NCBI GenBank assembly: GCA_036563895.1
Contig: DATCLN010000145.1
Span: forward strand, 1 to 17,281
Reading direction: 5' to 3'
Origin: ZCTH02-B3 sp036563895
GTDB taxonomy: Bacteria > Bacillota > Bacilli > Paenibacillales > Paenibacillaceae
Length of the DNA stretch: 17,281 nt
Shown here: one piece after another, positions 12,655 to 17,281 of the stretch
How positions within the stretch are numbered: position 1 is the first letter of the stretch
Layout of the letters: each line of letters opens with the position of its first letter
The notes under the pieces: generated by a model
What the model was told of the DNA's origin: nothing
Databases searched by the model: none
Seen by the model: the letters and a program-made list of their open reading frames with translations, nothing else
Program-made: the position numbers and the translations under genes

Positions 12655-14973
12655 TTAGTAACACCGAATTTCGTAAATGGCCGCCGACGGGTCGCCGTTC
12701 GTGGCGTATACCGTCACCCTCAGCCTGCGGGTCTCCGCCGGTTCCGCCAACGCATGTTTGCGCTGCCGCTGGTAATTCCCCTCCACCCGGACGACTTCCT
12801 TCCAGCCTTCTTCCGTCCAGATGCTGATGCCGTAATCCCTGACGCACTGCGGATCGCGGTACAGCGGTTCGTAGGAGTGGTATTCCCGCAGCAGATTCCC
12901 CGCGAAGGTCAGTTCCACCCGAGATACCTTCCGCGGAACTTCCCATTCCAGCTCCACCCATTGCGGCAAGGGAGCGGCCGGATCCGAGCGCCACAGATTC
13001 GTGTATTGATAGGGCCGGGTCACGCCGCTGATGACGTTGTCCGCCCGGAAACAGGGCTGCGGCGGGTCCACCCGGAAGCTCATGGTGATGCCGTGGTCGT
13101 ACCGCTGCAGGTCTTCGCCCGGTTCCTTCTCGTAGGCGCACACATGGCCGGGCACGATCCATCCCGTGCGGTGCCATTCAACGTTTTCGTTGGGGAGCAA
13201 ATCCAGACGGACATAGCTTCCCGCTTCCAACCCGGAGGACGCGTCCAGGTTCACTTCCCAGACGACCCACTGACGCGGGCCGGGCGGTACGGTCAGGACG
13301 CCGCTTTTGAGTTCCATGGCCGGATCCGTCCGGTAATCCCAGATGTGTTGCACCTTCATCAGCCGGACATGGACGGACTGCACCGCGTCCGAACGATTGC
13401 TCAGGCATACGGCGACGCTGCGCAGCTCGCCGGTTCCGACGGCGATCCATTGGCCGCGGCGGCGGGACAGCACATCCGAATCAACGGACTGATGGAAGGT
13501 TTTCCAGTAGCTCAGGCCTCTGTGCACGCCGCGGTCGTCGGGTCCCGCGCCTGTCAGGAGCGCTTCGGAGCTGGCGGTCACTTTCGCCTCTCTGGCCAGA
13601 TCGAGCGGATCTTCGTTTTTGTGATGGGGCAGGAAACAGCCTTCCCGGAGCAGAATCTGCTGGACTTCCTTTACCGTTCCGGGTTCGGCCGTCCTGGCGA
13701 CCGGAATCCTCCTGCGGATGGCGACCGCCGCCGCCGTCCCCGCCGCCTGTCCCATCAGCGAAGTGGTCCCCTGCACCCGGATGGTGCCCAGAGCGGTCTG
13801 CGTGGCGCTCACGTTTCTTCCGGCCATCAGGAGGTTGTCTACGTCTTTGGCGATCAGGATGCGCAGCGGAATTCCGTACGGACCGCAGATGACCCGTTTT
13901 TCCGAGGAATGGGAGGTTTGTTCCTCCGGAGGGATCTCATGGGCCAACAGGCCGCCGGGGGCGTGAACGTCGACGAACCATCCCCCGTAGGCGATTTCGT
14001 CGTGGAACTCCGTTTTGTTCAGGATATCCAGCTCGGTCAGCAGATGCCTGCCCATGATGCGGCGGCTTTCCCGCTTGCCGGGCACCTGCCCGATCCATTC
14101 CAGGGCGAACGTTTCGGTCACCTTTTTGAGATGCGGGTCCCTGTTCTTGATCCAATCCCAGACGCCCAGCGTGTGGCGGGTCAATTCGTGGCGGATTTTT
14201 TCGTTGTCGTAAATCGTGTCAAAGGGCACCCCGATTTCCAGCCACCAGTACCCGGCCAGATACCGCTTGCTGTGGCTGGTGTTTCCCAGCGGGTGTCTCA
14301 GCTCGTAGAAAAACTTGGGATCCTCGTATTTCACCGCCCAGTCCGGCGCCTCGAACGGGACCGGGTATCCCACGTCGACCGCCTTGAAATGGATGGAGCT
14401 GCCCATCACGTTGCGGCTCGCTTTCAATGGCGCGTGAGGCTCGCCGAACTCATCCCTGGATTCGGCCCCCATTCTCCACTCGCATCCCGCCTTGACGGCA
14501 ACGATCCCGTCGCCGGTGCAGTCGATGAAGACGTCCCCTTCCAGCTCAAGCTCGGTTTCCGCGTTCGCCACCTGGCAGATGACGGCCCGGATGCGGGATT
14601 TGCCGTCCATGGCCACGTCCGTGACAAAGGTGTTCAGGTGAAACGTCAGGTTTTCGGTTTTCACCGCCGTGTCGTACAGGACGAGATCCCAGACGCTGTT
14701 CGTCCAGCCGTTTTCATTGATGTATTCGTGATTTCTGGCCCGCTCTTCGATCAAGAGTTCGGAGATGATGCCCGTTTCCCTGGCATAGGCGTGAAAGGAG
14801 GCGGCGCCGTGGGGAGTCACCCGGATCTCGGAAGAGCTGTTGCCGCCGAACACGGGCCGGTTGTGCACGAGGCAGGTGTCGATGCCCTGTCGCGCGGCGG
14901 CCACCGCCGCACAGAAACCGGCCAGGCCTCCCCCGCACACCACCAATTGATGTCTTTTCTTGATCCGTCTCAA
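12655..14973 (-). CDS. FAD-dependent oxidoreductase with C-terminal beta-rich domain
   Basis: 772 residues. The N-terminus has the dinucleotide motif VVCGGGLAGFCAAVAAARQG (11-30) and FGGNSSSEIRV (42-52), the signature of the FAD_oxidored (PF12831-like) family. DVFIDCTGDGIVAVKAG and LLMAGRNVSATQTALGT are further FAD contacts. The flavin part ends near 430. The last 300 or so residues are rich in short strands and aromatic residues and look like one or two carbohydrate-binding or discoidin-type beta-sandwiches. No signal peptide or membrane segment is seen, so it acts in the cytoplasm. The start is a TTG at 14973, with GGGAGG 12 nt upstream. It lies 42 nt after the second permease gene, which suggests oxidation of the imported substrate, possibly a sugar or glycoside. 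The actual substrate is unknown. Confidence 0.88.
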   Translation of the reverse strand: MRRIKKRHQLVVCGGGLAGFCAAVAAARQGIDTCLVHNRPVFGGNSSSEIRVTPHGAASFHAYARETGIISELLIEERARNHEYINENGWTNSVWDLVLYDTAVKTENLTFHLNTFVTDVAMDGKSRIRAVICQVANAETELELEGDVFIDCTGDGIVAVKAGCEWRMGAESRDEFGEPHAPLKASRNVMGSSIHFKAVDVGYPVPFEAPDWAVKYEDPKFFYELRHPLGNTSHSKRYLAGYWWLEIGVPFDTIYDNEKIRHELTRHTLGVWDWIKNRDPHLKKVTETFALEWIGQVPGKRESRRIMGRHLLTELDILNKTEFHDEIAYGGWFVDVHAPGGLLAHEIPPEEQTSHSSEKRVICGPYGIPLRILIAKDVDNLLMAGRNVSATQTALGTIRVQGTTSLMGQAAGTAAAVAIRRRIPVARTAEPGTVKEVQQILLREGCFLPHHKNEDPLDLAREAKVTASSEALLTGAGPDDRGVHRGLSYWKTFHQSVDSDVLSRRRGQWIAVGTGELRSVAVCLSNRSDAVQSVHVRLMKVQHIWDYRTDPAMELKSGVLTVPPGPRQWVVWEVNLDASSGLEAGSYVRLDLLPNENVEWHRTGWIVPGHVCAYEKEPGEDLQRYDHGITMSFRVDPPQPCFRADNVISGVTRPYQYTNLWRSDPAAPLPQWVELEWEVPRKVSRVELTFAGNLLREYHSYEPLYRDPQCVRDYGISIWTEEGWKEVVRVEGNYQRQRKHALAEPAETRRLRVTVYATNGDPSAAIYEIRCY

Positions 14974-15015
14974 TGCAGCGTCGAACCTCCCGATGCTCCC
15001 GTGAACGTGAAGACG

Positions 15016-15855
15016 TCAGCCTTTCACCGCGCCTTGCATCAATCCGCGCACAAAGTATTGCTGAAGGACGAAAAACAGGATCAGAATGGGAAGCGCTCCG
15101 ATGACCGACGCCGTGATGACCAGGTCCCACATGGTCAGGGAAGGCGACACGGCAAACGTGGCGATGCCGACGGGCAGGGTTTTCAGTTGGGATGAGGTCA
15201 GCACCAGCGACGGCCACATGAAGTCGCCCCAGGTCCACATGAACTTGATCACCATGACCGTGGCCAGGCTGGGAAGCGCGTTCGGAACGATGATCCGGAC
15301 CAGCACGCCCAGGCGGCTGCATCCGTCGATGACCGCGGCCTGATCCAGTTCCTTCGGGATGGAGATGAACGCCTGGCGCAGCAGGAATATCGCGAACGGG
15401 CTGACCAGGTTCGGGGCGATGAGGGCGATCAGATTGTTCGTCCAGCCGAACTGGCTGACGACCAGGTAAAGGGGCACCACCAGCACCTGGATCGGAAGAA
15501 TCAGCATCGAAATGACGGCCACGAAAATGAGGTTCCTTCCCTTGAACTCCAACCGCGCCAGCGCATACGCGGCGCAGGTGGAGAAGACCAGGTTGCCGAG
15601 GATGACCACGAAGGAAACAAAAAAGCTGTTGGTCAGCCATCTCAGGATCGGATACTGGCTGAAAATCGTCACGTAGTTGACCCACTTGAACCCGTCTTCG
15701 GGAAGCAGGGTGAACGGGTGCCCCAGGATTTCGGCCGACGTTTCAAACGAACTTTTGAACATGATGTAAAACGGAAAAAAGGCAAAGAAGCCCACCAGCA
15801 GCAGGACCGCCGCGGAAAAGATCCTCATGCCGACGCCCCTTTTGCGCAGCGTCAT
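15016..15855 (-). CDS. ABC sugar transporter permease (MalG/UgpE type)
   Basis: 279-residue inner-membrane permease with about six hydrophobic segments. The cytoplasmic EAA-like loop lies at 171-195 (DQAAVIDGCSRLGVLVRIIVP), where the ATPase docks. The 11-residue LARLEFKGRNL before the third segment is typical of the MalG/CUT1 subfamily, which imports oligosaccharides and other carbohydrates. The ATG at 15855 overlaps the stop of the first permease as ATGA and has GGGAGGAG 8 nt upstream, so the two subunits are coupled in translation. Longer frames upstream run inside the other permease gene and are not coding. No ATPase gene is present in the window; a shared MsmX-type ATPase could serve (inference). 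Confidence 0.93.
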   Translation of the reverse strand: MTLRKRGVGMRIFSAAVLLLVGFFAFFPFYIMFKSSFETSAEILGHPFTLLPEDGFKWVNYVTIFSQYPILRWLTNSFFVSFVVILGNLVFSTCAAYALARLEFKGRNLIFVAVISMLILPIQVLVVPLYLVVSQFGWTNNLIALIAPNLVSPFAIFLLRQAFISIPKELDQAAVIDGCSRLGVLVRIIVPNALPSLATVMVIKFMWTWGDFMWPSLVLTSSQLKTLPVGIATFAVSPSLTMWDLVITASVIGALPILILFFVLQQYFVRGLMQGAVKG

Positions 15856-16727
15856 GAGTACTTCTCCTCCCTGCCCATCAGCGAATATTGGAACAGTACC
15901 AGCACGAAGATGATCAGGAACAGGACGATGGAGGCCGCCGTCGCGTCGCCGACCGAAGTGAAGATTTTCTGGTACATGTAGACGACCAGCGTCGTCGTGG
16001 AATTGCCGGGTCCGCCCTGGGTCATCACCCAGATGGTGTCGAACGCCTTGAAGGAATTGATCAGGAGGAGCGTCAGCACGAAAAAGGTGGTCGGCTTGAG
16101 CATGGGCAGCGTGATATGCCGGAAGGATTTCCACCTGCCCGCCCCGTCGATGCTGGCAGCTTCGTACAATTCGTCCGGAATCGTTTGAAGTCCCGCCACA
16201 AAAAGAAGGATGTACAACCCGAAACTGTGCCAGATGCTGACGAGGATGATCGCCGGCATGGCCCATTTCGAGTTGTACAGCCATTCCTTGCCCTCAATGC
16301 CGACGAGATCGAGGACGACGTTGATGACCCCGGTGGGTTCCAGCAAGAGTCCCCAGATGATCCCGGTGATCACCATCGGGATGACCAGCGGCATCAGGGA
16401 AACCGTCCGGAAAATCCGGTAACCCCATGATTCCCTCGTCACCAGTAGGGCCACGCCCAGGGACAACACGAAGGTGCCGGCCAGATTGAACACGGTGAAG
16501 TACACCGTGTTCCACAGGGCCCGCCTGAACTCGGGATCGGAAAACAGAAAGGCATAGTTTGCAAAGCCTACGAAGGTTTTGGCCCCCAGGAGGTTCCAGC
16601 TGAAGAAGCTGAGAACCAGGGCATAGATCATGGGGTAAAAAAAGAAGGTTCCCAGAATGACAACCGCCGGCAGTACCAGCATCCACCCCAGAAAGGCTTG
16701 GTTGTTTAACAATCTGGAAACCTTCAA
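15852..16727 (-). CDS. ABC sugar transporter permease (MalF/UgpA type)
   Basis: 291 residues with six likely membrane segments: about 12-40, 74-96, 108-130, 156-180, 212-234 and 262-284. A clear EAA loop EAASIDGAGRWKSFRHITLP lies at 189-208, the contact site for the ATPase. This is the first of the two permeases of a carbohydrate-type (CUT1) importer. The start is a TTG at 16727 with AAAGGAG 8 nt upstream. An ATG five bases earlier is out of frame and hits a stop after two codons, so TTG is well supported. It begins 26 nt after the solute-binding protein gene. Confidence 0.93.
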   Translation of the reverse strand: MKVSRLLNNQAFLGWMLVLPAVVILGTFFFYPMIYALVLSFFSWNLLGAKTFVGFANYAFLFSDPEFRRALWNTVYFTVFNLAGTFVLSLGVALLVTRESWGYRIFRTVSLMPLVIPMVITGIIWGLLLEPTGVINVVLDLVGIEGKEWLYNSKWAMPAIILVSIWHSFGLYILLFVAGLQTIPDELYEAASIDGAGRWKSFRHITLPMLKPTTFFVLTLLLINSFKAFDTIWVMTQGGPGNSTTTLVVYMYQKIFTSVGDATAASIVLFLIIFVLVLFQYSLMGREEKYS

Positions 16728-16753
16728 GCCATATACTCCTTTCAGTGGTCCGA

Positions 16754-17281
16754 TTATCGTCTGAGCCCTTGATCCACTTGTCTGTCGACCTGCGTCAGGG
16801 CGTCTTCAATCGTGGTCTGGTTGGTCACAGCCGCGACAAATTGCTTCGGCACGGCGTTCCAGCGCTGGGTGTAGCCAAGGCGTTTTTGCAGCTGCAGTTC
16901 CACGACGCCGGCTTCGATGTTGACGTTCAGCTGCTTGTAGATCGAATCCCAGGTGGCGGCCCTCGAAGCCATCATCTGTTCGATTTGCTGCTTGATGGCC
17001 GGGTCGATCTTGTCCAGGTCGTGGGCCGGCACCAGATCCCTTTCCATCCACAGGGTCGCGTGCCGCGGCGAGGCCAGCCATTTCATGAAGACGGCGGCTT
17101 CCTGGACGCGGGGCGACTTGGCGTTGACCGCGATGGAGTGCCCGCCCAGATAGCTGGCGGAGGAGACGGAACCCTTCGGCATGGGCACCATCGCCCATTT
17201 GTCCTTGAACCCTTCCTTGGTGTACCAACCGCGGTCGCTGGCCACCGTCTGGATGTAGGGAATCATGGCGATGGTTTCGTT
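16754..17281 (-). CDS. ABC transporter extracellular solute-binding protein, family 1 (N-terminus beyond window)
   Basis: The last 175 residues of a sugar-type (family 1) substrate-binding lipoprotein; the signal peptide and most of the N-terminal lobe are outside the window. The visible part has the family pattern YLGGHSIAVNAKSPRVQEAA followed by FMKWLASPRHATLWM, the hinge and C-lobe helices of such proteins. A polar C-terminal helix ends in DRQVDQGLRR. It is the first gene seen of the importer operon and is followed 26 nt later by the MalF-type permease. Its ligand cannot be inferred from the visible part. Confidence 0.9.
   Translation of the reverse strand, partial: NETIAMIPYIQTVASDRGWYTKEGFKDKWAMVPMPKGSVSSASYLGGHSIAVNAKSPRVQEAAVFMKWLASPRHATLWMERDLVPAHDLDKIDPAIKQQIEQMMASRAATWDSIYKQLNVNIEAGVVELQLQKRLGYTQRWNAVPKQFVAAVTNQTTIEDALTQVDRQVDQGLRR

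Overview
The window looks like chromosomal DNA from a GC-rich member of the Bacillota (Bacilli, for example the Thermoactinomycetaceae, Alicyclobacillaceae or Paenibacillaceae; this is inference). Four things point there: AGGAGG-type ribosome binding sites, frequent TTG and GTG starts, a DUF2627 (YqzF-like) gene beside a branched-chain keto-acid dehydrogenase cluster, and a Bacillus-like NrdI-NrdE-NrdF reductase. Most genes lie on the minus strand. High GC at third codon positions opens very long antisense frames, which are not genes.

Left block (1-5936). Read on the minus strand, the order is lpd (E3), a terminator, a new promoter, E1-alpha, E1-beta, E2 and lipB, which is cut by the window edge. 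Together these form a branched-chain 2-oxo acid dehydrogenase complex, which supplies the branched acyl-CoA primers for iso/anteiso fatty acids. The octanoyltransferase needed to lipoylate E2 follows. A DUF2627 membrane protein is divergent from lpd.

Middle block (6003-9850). nrdI, nrdE and nrdF (class Ib ribonucleotide reductase) form a minus-strand operon with unusually readable control. A sigma-A-like promoter is overlapped by two NrdR-type boxes 32 bp apart. It is followed by a complete cobalamin riboswitch, then a terminator hairpin whose 5' arm can pair with an upstream antiterminator. The logic is to switch off the B12-independent reductase when B12 is plentiful, which predicts a B12-dependent reductase (NrdJ) elsewhere in the genome.

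Spacer (9851-10421). This holds a 181-bp AT-rich cluster of four related repeats, the outer two inverted as in a MITE or IS relic. A possible 25-codon ORF and a good promoter for the next gene follow.

Plus-strand pair (10422-11511). A thioredoxin/peroxiredoxin-like protein and a DinB/DfsB-family protein, ending in a strong hairpin shared with the converging araC gene.

Right block (11566-17281, minus strand). A sugar-type ABC importer (solute-binding protein, cut by the window edge, plus two permeases), an unusual 772-aa FAD oxidoreductase with a C-terminal beta-rich region, and an AraC-family regulator. No ATPase and no glycoside hydrolase are visible. The set looks like a substrate-inducible locus for uptake and oxidative processing of an unknown glycan or glycoside, and it is the least characterised part of the window.
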